Of a DNA stretch of 64,000 nt, positions 1 to 14,700 are shown piece by piece. Each line of letters opens with the position of its first letter. Position 1 is the stretch's first letter. Below the pieces are notes generated by a model that did no database searches, was not told the origin of the DNA, and was given only the letters and a program-made list of their open reading frames with translations. The position numbers and the translations under genes were made by a program. This stretch comes from Euwallacea fornicatus (lineage: Eukaryota; Arthropoda; Insecta; Coleoptera; Curculionidae), in assembly GCF_040115645.1 (NCBI RefSeq), contig NW_027096103.1:1-64000 (forward strand), given 5' to 3'.

Positions 1-270
1 TCTAGTAGAGCCAAATTGACGATTTGCCGTTTAAGGCCTTATTATGCTTATTTTGCCAAAAGGAGACGATTTGAACAAAATTGGTTGTACCGTTTGCGAG
101 ATATCGCCAAATCATAAGATTTGGCCAAAAAGTGCCGCTTCTAGTAGAGCCAAATTGACGATTTGCCGTTTAAGGCCTTATTATGCTTATTTTGCCAAAA
201 GGAGACGATTTGAACAAAATTGGTTGTAGCGTTTGCGAGATATCGCCAAATTGTACGATTTGGCCAAAAA

Positions 271-278
271 ATTATATA
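271..278 (+). repeat. Monomer with an AT-rich 8-for-1 replacement
   Basis: Where other monomers read CCAAAAAGTGCCGC, this one has ATTATATA in place of the G, a net gain of 7 bp that shifts the register of the following copies. I saw it only once, so it is a private mutation that has not spread through the array. Confidence 0.85.
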
Positions 279-3200
279 TGCCGCTTCTATTAGAGCCAAA
301 TTGACGATTTGCCGTTTAAGGCCTTATTATGCTTATTTTGCCAAAAGGAGACGATTTGAACAAAATTGGTTGTAGCGTTTGCGAGATATCGCCAAATCAT
401 ACGATTTGGCCAAAAAGTGCCGCTTCTATTAGAGCCAAATTGACGATTTGCCGTTTAAGGCCTTATTATGCTTATTTTGCCAAAAGGAGACGATTTGAAC
501 AAAATTGGTTGTAGCGTTTGCGAGATATCGCCAAATTGTACGATTTGGCCAAAAAGTGCCGCTTCTAGTAGAGCCAAATTGACGATTTGCCGTTTAAGGC
601 CTTATTATGCTTATTTTGCCAAAAGGAGACGATTTGAACAAAATTAGTTGTAGCGTTTGCGAGATATCGCCAAATCATAAGATTTGGCCAAAAAGTGCCG
701 CTTCTATTAGAGCCAAATTGACGATTTGCCGTTTAAGGCCTTATTATGCTTATTTTGCCAAAAGGAGACGATTTGAACAAAATTGGTTGTACCGTTTGCG
801 AGATATCGCCAAATCATAAGATTTGGCCAAAAAGTGCCGCTTCTAGTAGAGCCAAATTGACGATTTGCCGTTTAAGGCCTTATTATGCTTATTTTGCCAA
901 AAGGAGACGATTTGAACAAAATTGGTTGTACCGTTTGCGAGATATCGCCAAATCATAAGATTTGGCCAAAAAGTGCCGCTTCTAGTAGAGCCAAATTGAC
1001 GATTTGCCGTTTAAGGCCTTATTATGCTTATTTTGCCAAAAGGAGACGATTTGAACAAAATTGGTTGTACCGTTTGCGAGATATCGCCAAATCATAAGAT
1101 TTGGCCAAAAAGTGCCGCTTCTAGTAGAGCCAAATTGACGATTTGCCGTTTAAGGCCTTATTATGCTTATTTTGCCAAAAGGAGACGATTTGAACAAAAT
1201 TGGTTGTAGCGTTTGCGAGATATCGCCAAATTGTACGATTTCGCCAAAAAGTGCCGCTTCTAGTAGAGCCAAATTGACGATTTGCCGTTTAAGGCCTTAT
1301 TATGCTTATTTTGCCAAAAGGAGACGATTTGAACAAAATTAGTTGTAGCGTTTGCGAGATATCGCCAAATCATAAGATTTGGCCAAAAAGTGCCGCTTCT
1401 ATTAGAGCCAAATTGACGATTTGCCGTTTAAGGCCTTATTATGCTTATTTTGCCAAAAGGAGACGATTTGAACAAAATTGGTTGTACCGTTTGCGAGATA
1501 TCGCCAAATCATAAGATTTGGCCAAAAAGTGCCGCTTCTAGTAGAGCCAAATTGACGATTTGCCGTTTAAGGCCTTATTATGCTTATTTTGCCAAAAGGA
1601 GACGATTTGAACAAAATTGGTTGTAGCGTTTGCGAGATATCGCCAAATTGTACGATTTGGCCAAAAAGTGCCGCTTCTATTAGAGCCAAATTGACGATTT
1701 GCCGTTTAAGGCCTTATTATGCTTATTTTGCCAAAAGGAGATGATTTGAATAAAATTGGTTGTAGCGTTTGCGAGATATCGCCAAATTGTACGATTTGGC
1801 CAAAAAGTGCCGCTTCTATTAGAGCCAAATTGACGATTTGCCGTTTAAGGCCTTATTATGCTTATTTTGCCAAAAGGAGACGATTTGAACAAAATTGGTT
1901 GTAGCGTTTGCGAGATATCGCCAAATCATAAGATTTGGCCAAAAAGTGCCGCTTCTATTAGAGCCAAATTGACGATTTGCCGTTTAAGGCCTTATTATGC
2001 TTATTTTGCCAAAAGGAGACGATTTGAACAAAATTAGTTGTAGCGTTTGCGAGATATCGCCAAATCATAAGATTTGGCCAAAAAGTGCCGCTTCTATTAG
2101 AGCCAAATTGACGATTTGCCGTTTAAGGCCTTATTATGCTTATTTTGCCAAAAGGAGACGATTTGAACAAAATTGGTTGTACCGTTTGCGAGATATCGCC
2201 AAATCATAAGATTTGGCCAAAAAGTGCCGCTTCTAGTAGAGCCAAATTGACGATTTGCCGTTTAAGGCCTTATTATGCTTATTTTGCCAAAAGGAGACGA
2301 TTTGAACAAAATTGGTTGTAGCGTTTGCGAGATATCGCCAAATTGTACGATTTGGCCAAAAAGTGCCGCTTCTATTAGAGCCAAATTGACGATTTGCTGT
2401 TTAAGGCCTTATTATGCTTATTTTGCCAAAAGGAGACGATTTGAACAAAATTGGTTGTAGCGTTTGCGAGATATCGCCAAATTGTACGATTTGGCCAAAA
2501 AGTGCCGCTTCTATTTGAGCCAAATTGACGATTTGCCGTTTAAGGCCTTATTATGCTTATTTTGCCAAAAGGAGACGATTTGAACAAAATTGGTTGTAGC
2601 GTTTGCGAGATATCGCCAATTTGTACGATTTGGCCAAAAAGTGCCGCTTCTATTAGAGCCAAATTGACGATTTGCCGTTTAAGGCCTTATTATGCTTATT
2701 TTGCCAAAAGGAGACGATTTGAACAAAATTGGTTGTAGCGTTTGCGAGATATCGCCAAATCATAAGATTTGGCCAAAAAGTGCCGCTTCTATTAGAGCCA
2801 AATTGACGATTTGCCGTTTAAGGCCTTATTATGCTTATTTTGCCAAAAGGAGACGATTTGAACAAAATTGGTTGTAGCGTTTGCGAGATATCGCCAAATT
2901 GTACGATTTGGCCAAAAAGTGCCGCTTCTAGTAGAGCCAAATTGACGATTTGCCGTTTAAGGCCTTATTATGCTTATTTTGCCAAAAGGAGACGATTTGA
3001 ACAAAATTAGTTGTAGCGTTTGCGAGATATCGCCAAATCATAAGATTTGGCCAAAAAGTGCCGCTTCTATTAGAGCCAAATTGACGATTTGCCGTTTAAG
3101 GCCTTATTATGCTTATTTTGCCAAAAGGAGACGATTTGAACAAAATTGGTTGTAGCGTTTGCGAGATATCGCCAAATTGTACGATTTGGCCAAAAAGTGC

Positions 3201-6027
3201 CGCTTCTATTAGAGCCAAATTGACGATTTGCCGTTTAAGGCCTTATTATGCTTATTTTGCCAAAAGGAGACGATTTGAACAAAATTGGTTGTAGCGTTTG
3301 CGAGATATCGCCAAATTGTACGATTTGGCCAAAAAGTGCCGCTTCTAGTAGAGCCAAATTGACGATTTGCCGTTTAAGGCCTTATTATGCTTATTTTGCC
3401 AAAAGGAGACGATTTGAACAAAATTGGTTGTACCGTTTGCGAGATATCGCCAAATCATAAGATTTGGCCAAAAAGTGCCGCTTCTAGTAGAGCCAAATTG
3501 ACGATTTGCCGTTTAAGGCCTTATTATGCTTATTTTGCCAAAAGGAGACGATTTGAACAAAATTGGTTGTACCGTTTGCGAGATATCGCCAAATCATAAG
3601 ATTTGGCCAAAAAGTGCCGCTTCTAGTAGAGCCAAATTGACGATTTGCCGTTTAAGGCCTTATTATGCTTATTTTGCCAAAAGGAGACGATTTGAACAAA
3701 ATTGGTTGTAGCGTTTGCGAGATATCGCCAATTTGTACGATTTGGCCAAAAAGTGCCGCTTCTATTAGAGCCAAATTGACGATTTGCCGTTTAAGGCCTT
3801 ATTATGCTTATTTTGCCAAAAGGAGACGATTTGAACAAAATTGGTTGTAGCGTTTGCGAGATATCGCCAAATTGTACGATTTGGCCAAAAAGTGCCGCTT
3901 CTAGTAGAGCCAAATTGACGATTTGCCGTTTAAGGCCTTATTATGCTTATTTTGCCAAAAGGAGACGATTTGAACAAAATTGGTTGTACCGTTTGCGAGA
4001 TATCGCCAAATCATAAGATTTGGCCAAAAAGTGCCGCTTCTAGTAGAGCCAAATTGACGATTTGCCGTTTAAGGCCTTATTATGCTTATTTTGCCAAAAG
4101 GAGACGATTTGAACAAAATTGGTTGTACCGTTTGCGAGATATCGCCAAATTGTACGATTTGGCCAAAAAGTGCCGCTTCTATTAGAGCCAAATTGACGAT
4201 TTGCCGTTTAAGGCCTTATTATGCTTATTTTGCCAAAAGGAGACGATTTGAACAAAATTAGTTGTACCGTTTGCGAGATATCGCCAAATCATAAGATTTG
4301 GCCAAAAAGTGCCGCTTCTATTAGAGCCAAATTGACGATTTGCCGTTTAAGGCCTTATTATGCTTATTTTGCCAAAAGGAGACGATTTGAACAAAATTGG
4401 TTGTAGCGTTTGCGAGATATCGCCAATTTGTACGATTTGGCCAAAAAGTGCCGCTTCTATTTGAGCCAAATTGACGATTTGCCGTTTAAGGCCTTATTAT
4501 GCTTATTTTGCCAAAAGGAGACGATTTGAACAAAATTGGTTGTAGCGTTTGCGAGATATCGCCAAATCATAAGATTTGGCCAAAAAGTGCCGCTTCTAGT
4601 AGAGCCAAATTGACGATTTGCCGTTTAAGGCCTTATTATGCTTATTTTGCCAAAAGGAGACGATTTGAATAAAATTGGTTGTAGCGTTTGCGAGATATCG
4701 CCAAATCATAAGATTTGGCCAAAAAGTGCCGCTTCTATTAGAGCCAAATTGACGATTTGCCGTTTAAGGCCTTATTATGCTTATTTTGCCAAAAGGAGAC
4801 GATTTGAACAAAATTGGTTGTAGCGTTTGCGAGATATCGCCAAATTGTACAATTTGGCCAAAAAGTGCCGCTTCTATTAGAGCCAAATTGACAATTTGCC
4901 GTTTAAGGCCTTATTATGCTTATTTTGCCAAAAGGAGACGATTTGAACAAAATTGGTTGTAGCGTTTGCGAGATAACGCCAAATCATAAGATTTGGCCAA
5001 AAAGTGCCGCTTCTATTAGAGCCAAATTGACGATTTGCCGTTTAAGGCCTTATTATGCTTATTTTGCCAAAAGGAGACGATTTGAACAAAATTGGTTGTA
5101 GCGTTTGCGAGATATCGCCAAATTGTACAATTTGGCCAAAAAGTGCCGCTTCTATTAGAGCCAAATTGACGATTTGCCGTTTAAGGCCTTATTATGCTTA
5201 TTTTGCCAAAAGGAGACGATTTGAACAAAATTGGTTGTACCGTTTGCGAGATATCGCCAAATCATAAGATTTGGCCAAAAAGTGCCGCTTCTAGTAGAGC
5301 CAAATTGACGATTTGCCGTTTAAGGCCTTATTATGCTTATTTTGCCAAAAGGAGACGATTTGAACAAAATTGGTTGTACCGTTTGCGAGATATCGCCAAA
5401 TCATAAGATTTGGCCAAAAAGTGCCGCTTCTAGTAGAGCCAAATTGACGATTTGCCGTTTAAGGCCTTATTATGCTTATTTTGCCAAAAGGAGACGATTT
5501 GAACAAAATTGGTTGTAGCGTTTGCGAGATATCGCCAAATTGTACGATTTGGCCAAAAAGTGCCGCTTCTATTAGAGCCAAATTGACGATTTGCCGTTTA
5601 AGGCCTTATTATGCTTATTTTGCCAAAAGGAGACGATTTGAACAAAATTGGTTGTAGCGTTTGCGAGATATCGCCAATTTGTACGATTTGGCCAAAAAGT
5701 GCCGCTTCTATTAGAGCCAAATTGACGATTTGCCGTTTAAGGCCTTATTATGCTTATTTTGCCAAAAGGAGACGATTTGAACAAAATTGGTTGTAGCGTT
5801 TGCGAGATATCGCCAAATCATAAGATTTGGCCAAAAAGTGCCGCTTCTATTAGAGCCAAATTGACGATTTGCCGTTTAAGGCCTTATTATGCTTATTTTG
5901 CCAAAAGGAGACGATTTGAACAAAATTGGTTGTAGCGTTTGCGAGATATCGCCAAATTGTACGATTTGGCCAAAAAGTGCCGCTTCTATTTGAGCCAAAT
6001 TGACGATTTGCCGTTTAAGGCCTTATT

Positions 6028-9000
6028 ATGTTTATTTTGCCAAAAGGAGACGATTTGAACAAAATTGGTTGTAGCGTTTGCGAGATAACGCCAAATCATA
6101 AGATTTGGCCAAAAAGTGCCGCTTCTATTAGAGCCAAATTGACGATTTGCCGTTTAAGGCCTTATTATGCTTATTTTGCCAAAAGGAGACGATTTGAACA
6201 AAATTGGTTGTAGCGTTTGCGAGATATCGCCAAATTGTACGATTTGGCCAAAAAGTGCCGCTTCTATTAGAACCAAATTGACGATTTGCCGTTTAAGGCC
6301 TTATTATGCTTATTTTGCCAAAAGGACACGATTTGAACAAAATTGGTTGTAGCGTTTGCGAGATATCGCCAAATTGTACAATTTGGCCAAAAAGTGCCGC
6401 TTCTATTAGAGCCAAATTGACGATTTGCCGTTTAAGGCCTTATTATGCTTATTTTGCCAAAAGGAGACGATTTGAACAAAATTGGTTGTAGCGTTTGCGA
6501 GATATCGCCAAATTGTACAATTTGGCCAAAAAGTGCCGCTTCTATTAGAGCCAAATTGACGATTTGCCGTTTAAGGCCTTATTATGCTTATTTTGCCAAA
6601 AGGAGACGATTTGAACAAAATTGGTTGTAGCGTTTGCGAGATATCGCCAAATTGTACGATTTGGCCAAAAAGTGCCGCTTCTATTTGAGCCAAATTGACG
6701 ATTTGCCGTTTAAGGCCTTATTATGCTTATTTTGCCAAAAGGAGACGATTTGAACAAAATTGGTTGTAGCGTTTGCGAGATATCGCCAATTTGTACGATT
6801 TGGCCAAAAAGTGCCGCTTCTATTAGAGCCAAATTGACGATTTGCCGTTTAAGGCCTTATTATGCTTATTTTGCCAAAAGGAGACGATTTGAACAAAATT
6901 GGTTGTAGCGTTTGCGAGATATCGCCAAATCATAAGATTTGGCCAAAAAGTGCCGCTTCTATTAGAGCCAAATTGACGATTTGCCGTTTAAGGCCTTATT
7001 ATGCTTATTTTGCCAAAAGGAGACGATTTGAACAAAATTGGTTGTAGCGTTTGCGAGATATCGCCAATTTGTACGATTTGGCCAAAAAGTGCCGCTTCTA
7101 TTAGAGCCAAATTGACGATTTGCCGTTTAAGGCCTTATTATGCTTATTTTGCCAAAAGGAGACGATTTGAACAAAATTGGTTGTAGCGTTTGCGAGATAT
7201 CGCCAAATTGTACAATTTGGCCAAAAAGTGCCGCTTCTATTAGAGCCAAATTGACGATTTGCCGTTTAAGGCCTTATTATGCTTATTTTGCCAAAAGGAG
7301 ACGATTTGAACAAAATTGGTTGTACCGTTTGCGAGATATCGCCAAATCATAAGATTTGGCCAAAAAGTGCCGCTTCTAGTAGAGCCAAATTGACGATTTG
7401 CCGTTTAAGGCCTTATTATGCTTATTTTGCCAAAAGGAGACGATTTGAACAAAATTGGTTGTACCGTTTGCGAGATATCGCCAAATCATAAGATTTGGCC
7501 AAAAAGTGCCGCTTCTAGTAGAGCCAAATTGACGATTTGCCGTTTAAGGCCTTATTATGCTTATTTTGCCAAAAGGAGACGATTTGAACAAAATTGGTTG
7601 TAGCGTTTGCGAGATATCGCCAAATTGTACGATTTGGCCAAAAAGTGCCGCTTCTATTAGAGCCAAATTGACGATTTGCCGTTTAAGGCCTTATTATGCT
7701 TATTTTGCCAAAAGGAGACGATTTGAACAAAATTGGTTGTAGCGTTTGCGAGATATCGCCAATTTGTACGATTTGGCCAAAAAGTGCCGCTTCTATTAGA
7801 GCCAAATTGACGATTTGCCGTTTAAGGCCTTATTATGCTTATTTTGCCAAAAGGAGACGATTTGAACAAAATTGGTTGTAGCGTTTGCGAGATATCGCCA
7901 AATCATAAGATTTGGCCAAAAAGTGCCGCTTCTATTAGAGCCAAATTGACGATTTGCCGTTTAAGGCCTTATTATGCTTATTTTGCCAAAAGGAGACGAT
8001 TTGAACAAAATTGGTTGTAGCGTTTGCGAGATATCGCCAATTTGTACGATTTGGCCAAAAAGTGCCGCTTCTATTAGAGCCAAATTGACGATTTGCCGTT
8101 TAAGGCCTTATTATGCTTATTTTGCCAAAAGGAGACGATTTGAACAAAATTGGTTGTAGCGTTTGCGAGATATCGCCAAATCATAAGATTTGGCCAAAAA
8201 GTGCCGCTTCTATTAGAGCCAAATTGACGATTTGCCGTTTAAGGCCTTATTATGCTTATTTTGCCAAAAGGAGACGATTTGAACAAAATTGGTTGTAGCG
8301 TTTGCGAGATATCGCCAAATTGTACGATTTGGCCAAAAAGTGCCGCTTCTATTTGAGCCAAATTGACGATTTGCCGTTTAAGGCCTTATTATGTTTATTT
8401 TGCCAAAAGGAGACGATTTGAACAAAATTGGTTGTAGCGTTTGCGAGATAACGCCAAATCATAAGATTTGGCCAAAAAGTGCCGCTTCTATTAGAGCCAA
8501 ATTGACGATTTGCCGTTTAAGGCCTTATTATGCTTATTTTGCCAAAAGGAGACGATTTGAACAAAATTGGTTGTAGCGTTTGCGAGATATCGCCAAATTG
8601 TACGATTTGGCCAAAAAGTGCCGCTTCTATTAGAACCAAATTGACGATTTGCCGTTTAAGGCCTTATTATGCTTATTTTGCCAAAAGGACACGATTTGAA
8701 CAAAATTGGTTGTAGCGTTTGCGAGATATCGCCAAATTGTACAATTTGGCCAAAAAGTGCCGCTTCTATTAGAGCCAAATTGACGATTTGCCGTTTAAGG
8801 CCTTATTATGCTTATTTTGCCAAAAGGAGACGATTTGAACAAAATTGGTTGTAGCGTTTGCGAGATATCGCCAAATTGTACAATTTGGCCAAAAAGTGCC
8901 GCTTCTATTAGAGCCAAATTGACGATTTGCCGTTTAAGGCCTTATTATGCTTATTTTGCCAAAAGGAGACGATTTGAACAAAATTGGTTGTAGCGTTTGC

Positions 9001-9549
9001 GAGATATCGCCAAATTGTACGATTTGGCCAAAAAGTGCCGCTTCTATTTGAGCCAAATTGACGATTTGCCGTTTAAGGCCTTATTATGCTTATTTTGCCA
9101 AAAGGAGACGATTTGAACAAAATTGGTTGTAGCGTTTGCGAGATATCGCCAATTTGTACGATTTGGCCAAAAAGTGCCGCTTCTATTAGAGCCAAATTGA
9201 CGATTTGCCGTTTAAGGCCTTATTATGCTTATTTTGCCAAAAGGAGACGATTTGAACAAAATTGGTTGTAGCGTTTGCGAGATATCGCCAAATCATAAGA
9301 TTTGGCCAAAAAGTGCCGCTTCTATTAGAGCCAAATTGACGATTTGCCGTTTAAGGCCTTATTATGCTTATTTTGCCAAAAGGAGACGATTTGAACAAAA
9401 TTGGTTGTAGCGTTTGCGAGATATCGCCAATTTGTACGATTTGGCCAAAAAGTGCCGCTTCTATTAGAGCCAAATTGACGATTTGCCGTTTAAGGCCTTA
9501 TTATGCTTATTTTGCCAAAAGGAGACGATTTGAACAAAATTGGTTGTAG
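6028..9549 (+). repeat. Higher-order repeat, 17 monomers (2363 bp)
   Basis: The block beginning at 6028 recurs at 8391, exactly 17 x 139 bp later. Private variants are shared in the same order: TATGTTTATTTT at the monomer start, AACCAAATTG two monomers on (near 6270 and 8633), and GGACACG instead of GGAGACG (near 6325 and 8688). The shared block runs at least eight monomers, to about 7186 and 9549. This points to a segmental duplication of a multi-monomer unit, not single-monomer slippage. Confidence 0.85.
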
Positions 9550-11725
9550 CGTTTGCGAGATATCGCCAAATTGTACGATTTGGCCAAAAAGTGCCGCTTC
9601 TAGTAGAGCCAAATTGACGATTTGCCGTTTAAGGCCTTATTATGCTTATTTTGCCAAAAGGAGACGATTTGAACAAAATTAGTTGTAGCGTTTGCGAGAT
9701 ATCGCCAAATCATAAGATTTGGCCAAAAAGTGCCGCTTCTATTGAGCCAAATTGACGATTTGCCGTTTAAGGCCTTATTATGCTTATTTTGCCAAAAGGA
9801 GACGATTTGAACAAAATTGGTTGTACCGTTTGCGAGATATCGCCAAATTGTACGATTTGGCCAAAAAGTGCCGCTTCTATTAGAGCCAAATTGACGATTT
9901 GCCGTTTAAGGCCTTATTATGCTTATTTTGCCAAAAGGAGACGATTTGAACAAAACTGGTTGTAGCGTTTGCGAGATATCGCCAAATTGTACGATTTGGC
10001 CAAAAAGTGCCGCTTCTATTAGAGCCAAATTGATGATTTGCCGTTTAAGGCCTTATTATGCTTATTTTGCCAAAAGGAGACGATTTGAATAAAATTGGTT
10101 GTAGCGTTTGCGAGATATCGCCAAATCATAAGATTTGGCCAAAAAGTGCCGCTTCTATTAGAGCCAAATTGACGATTTGCCGTTTAAGGCCTTATTATGC
10201 TTATTTTGCCAAAAGGAGACGATTTGAACAAAATTGGTTGTAGCGTTTGCGAGATATCGCCAAATTGTACGATTTGGCCAAAAAGTGCCGCTTCTATTAG
10301 AGCCAAATTGACGATTTGCCGTTTAAGGCCTTATTATGCTTATTTTGCCAAAAGGAGACGATTTGAACAAAATTGGTTGTAGCGTTTGCGAGATATCGCC
10401 AAATTGTACGATTTGGCCAAAAAGTGCCGCTTCTATTAGAGCCAAATTGACGATTTGCCGTTTAAGGCCTTATTATGCTTATTTTGCCAAAAGGAGACGA
10501 TTTGAACAAAATTGGTTGTAGCGTTTGCGAGATATCGCCAAATTGTACAATTTGGCCAAAAAGTGCCGCTTCTATTAGAGCCAAATTGACGATTTGCCGT
10601 TTAAGGCCTTATTATGCTTATTTTGCCAAAAGGAGACGATTTGAACAAAATTGGTTGTAGCGTTTGCGAGATAACGCCAAATCATTAGATTTGGCCAAAA
10701 AGTGCCGCTTCTAGTAGAGCCAAATTGACGATTTGCCGTTTAAGGCCTTATTATGCCTATTTTGCCAAAAGGAGACGATTTGAACAAAATTGCTTGTAGC
10801 GTTTGCGAGATATCGCCAAATCATAAGATTTGGCCAAAAAGTGCCGCTTCTATTAGAGCCAAATTGACGATTTGCCGTTTAAGGCCTTATTATGCTTATT
10901 TTGCCAAAAGGAGACGATTTGAACAAAATTGGTTGTAGCGTTTGCGAGATATCGCCAAATTGTACAATTTGGCCAAAAAGTGCCGCTTCTATTAGAGCCA
11001 AATTGACGATTTGCCGTTTAAGGCCTTATTATGCTTATTTTGCCAAAAGGAGACGATTTGAACAAAATTGGTTGTAGCGTTTGCGAGATAACGCCAAATC
11101 ATAAGATTTGGCCAAAAAGTGCCGCTTCTAGTAGAGCCAAATTGACGATTTGCCGTTTAAGGCCTTATTATGCTTATTTTGCCAAAAGGAGACGATTTGA
11201 ACAAAATTGGTTGTAGCGTTTGCGAGATATCGCCAAATTGTACGATTTGGCCAAAAAGTGCCGCTTCTATTAGAGCCAAATTGACGATTTGCCGTTTAAG
11301 GCCTTATTATGCTTATTTTGCCAAAAGGAGACGATTTGAACAAAATTGGTTGTAGCGTTTGCGAGATATCGCCAAATTGTACAATTTGGCCAAAAAGTGC
11401 CGCTTCTAGTAGAGCCAAATTGACGATTTGCCGTTTAAGGCCTTATTATGCTTATTTTGCCAAAAGGAGACGATTTGAACAAAATTAGTTGTAGCGTTTG
11501 CGAGATATCGCCAAATCATAAGATTTGGCCAAAAAGTGCCGCTTCTATTAGAGCCAAATTGACGATTTGCCGTTTAAGGCCTTATTATGCTTATTTTGCC
11601 AAAAGGAGACGATTTGAACAAAATTGGTTGTACCGTTTGCGAGATATCGCCAAATCATAAGATTTGGCCAAAAAGTGCCGCTTCTAGTAGAGCCAAATTG
11701 ACGATTTGCCGTTTAAGGCCTTATT

Positions 11726-14700
11726 ATGCTTATTTTGCCAAAAGGAGACGATTTGAACAAAATTGGTTGTAGCGTTTGCGAGATAACGCCAAATCATAAG
11801 ATTTGGCCAAAAAGTGCCGCTTCTAGTAGAGCCAAATTGACGATTTGCCGTTTAAGGCCTTATTATGCTTATTTTGCCAAAAGGAGACGATTTGAACAAA
11901 ATTGCTTGTAGCGTTTGCGAGATATCGCCAAATCATAAGATTTGGCCAAAAAGTGCCGCTTCTATTAGAGCCAAATTGATGATTTGCCGTTTAAGGCCTT
12001 ATTATGCTTATTTTGCCAAAAGGAGACGATTTGAATAAAATTGGTTGTAGCGTTTGCGAGATATCGCCAAATCATAAGATTTGGCCAAAAAGTGCCGCTT
12101 CTATTAGAGCCAAATTGACGATTTGCCGTTTAAGGCCTTATTATGCTTATTTTGCCAAAAGGAGACGATTTGAACAAAATTGGTTGTAGCGTTTGCGAGA
12201 TATCGCCAATTTGTACGATTTGGCCAAAAAGTGCCGCTTCTATTTGAGCCAAATTGACGATTTGCCGTTTAAGGCCTTATTATGCTTATTTTGCCAAAAG
12301 GAGACGATTTGAACAAAATTGGTTGTAGCGTTTGCGAGATATCGCCAAATTGTACAATTTGGCCAAAAAGTGCCGCTTCTATTAGAGCCAAATTGACGAT
12401 TTGCCGTTTAAGGCCTTATTATGCTTATTTTGCCAAAAGGAGACGATTTGAACAAAATTGGTTGTAGCGTTTGCGAGATAACGCCAAATCATAAGATTTG
12501 GCCAAAAAGTGCCGCTTCTAGTAGAGCCAAATTGACGATTTGCCGTTTAAGGCCTTATTATGCTTATTTTGCCAAAAGGAGACGATTTGAACAAAATTGC
12601 TTGTAGCGTTTGCGAGATATCGCCAAATCATAAGATTTGGCCAAAAAGTGCCGCTTCTATTAGAGCCAAATTGACGATTTGCCGTTTAAGGCCTTATTAT
12701 GCTTATTTTGCCAAAAGGAGACGATTTGAACAAAATTGGTTGTAGCGTTTGCGAGATATCGCCAAATTGTACGATTTGGCCAAAAAGTGCCGCTTCTATT
12801 AGAGCCAAATTGACGATTTGCCGTTTAAGGCCTTATTATGCTTATTTTGCCAAAAGGAGACGATTTGAACAAAATTGGTTGTAGCGTTTGCGAGATATCG
12901 CCAATTTGTACGATTTGGCCAAAAAGTGCCGCTTCTATTAGAGCCAAATTGACGATTTGCCGTTTAAGGCCTTATTATGCTTATTTTGCCAAAAGGAGAC
13001 GATTTGAACAAAATTGGTTGTAGCGTTTGCGAGATATCGCCAAATCATAAGATTTGGCCAAAAAGTGCCGCTTCTATTAGAGCCAAATTGACGATTTGCC
13101 GTTTAAGGCCTTATTATGCTTATTTTGCCAAAAGGAGACGATTTGAACAAAATTGGTTGTAGCGTTTGCGAGATATCGCCAAATTGTACGATTTGGCCAA
13201 AAAGTGCCGCTTCTAGTAGAGCCAAATTGACGATTTGCCGTTTAAGGCCTTATTATGCTTATTTTGCCAAAAGGAGACGATTTGAACAAAATTAGTTGTA
13301 GCGTTTGCGAGATATCGCCAAATCATAAGATTTGGCCAAAAAGTGCCGCTTCTATTAGAGCCAAATTGACGATTTGCCGTTTAAGGCCTTATTATGCTTA
13401 TTTTGCCAAAAGGAGACGATTTGAACAAAATTGGTTGTACCGTTTGCGAGATATCGCCAAATTGTACGATTTGGCCAAAAAGTGCCGCTTCTAGTAGAGC
13501 CAAATTGACGATTTGCCGTTTAAGGCCTTATTATGCTTATTTTGCCAAAAGGAGACGATTTGAACAAAATTGGTTGTAGCGTTTGCGAGATATCGCCAAA
13601 TTGTACGATTTGGCCAAAAAGTGCCGCTTCTATTAGAGCCAAATTGACGATTTGCCGTTTAAGGCCTTATTATGCTTATTTTGCCAAAAGGAGACGATTT
13701 GAACAAAATTGGTTGTAGCGTTTGCGAGATATCGCCAAATTGTACAATTTGGCCAAAAAGTGCCGCTTCTATTAGAGCCAAATTGACGATTTGCCGTTTA
13801 AGGCCTTATTATGCTTATTTTGCCAAAAGGAGACGATTTGAACAAAATTGGTTGTAGCGTTTGCGAGATAACGCCAAATCATAAGATTTGGCCAAAAAGT
13901 GCCGCTTCTAGTAGAGCCAAATTGACGATTTGCCGTTTAAGGCCTTATTATGCTTATTTTGCCAAAAGGAGACGATTTGAACAAAATTGCTTGTAGCGTT
14001 TGCGAGATATCGCCAAATCATAAGATTTGGCCAAAAAGTGCCGCTTCTATTAGAGCCAAATTGATGATTTGCCGTTTAAGGCCTTATTATGCTTATTTTG
14101 CCAAAAGGAGACGATTTGAATAAAATTGGTTGTAGCGTTTGCGAGATATCGCCAAATCATAAGATTTGGCCAAAAAGTGCCGCTTCTATTAGAGCCAAAT
14201 TGACGATTTGCCGTTTAAGGCCTTATTATGCTTATTTTGCCAAAAGGAGACGATTTGAACAAAATTGGTTGTAGCGTTTGCGAGATATCGCCAATTTGTA
14301 CGATTTGGCCAAAAAGTGCCGCTTCTATTTGAGCCAAATTGACGATTTGCCGTTTAAGGCCTTATTATGCTTATTTTGCCAAAAGGAGACGATTTGAACA
14401 AAATTGGTTGTAGCGTTTGCGAGATATCGCCAAATTGTACGATTTGGCCAACAAGTGCCGCTTCTATTAGAGCCAAATTGACGATTTGCCGTTTAAGGCC
14501 TTATTATGCTTATTTTGCCAAAAGGAGACGATTTGAACAAAATTGGTTGTAGCGTTTGCGAGATATCGCCAAATTGTACAATTTGGCCAAAAAGTGCCGC
14601 TTCTATTAGAGCCAAATTGACGATTTGCCGTTTAAGGCCTTATTATGCTTATTTTGCCAAAAGGAGACGATTTGAACAAAATTGGTTGTAGCGTTTGCGA

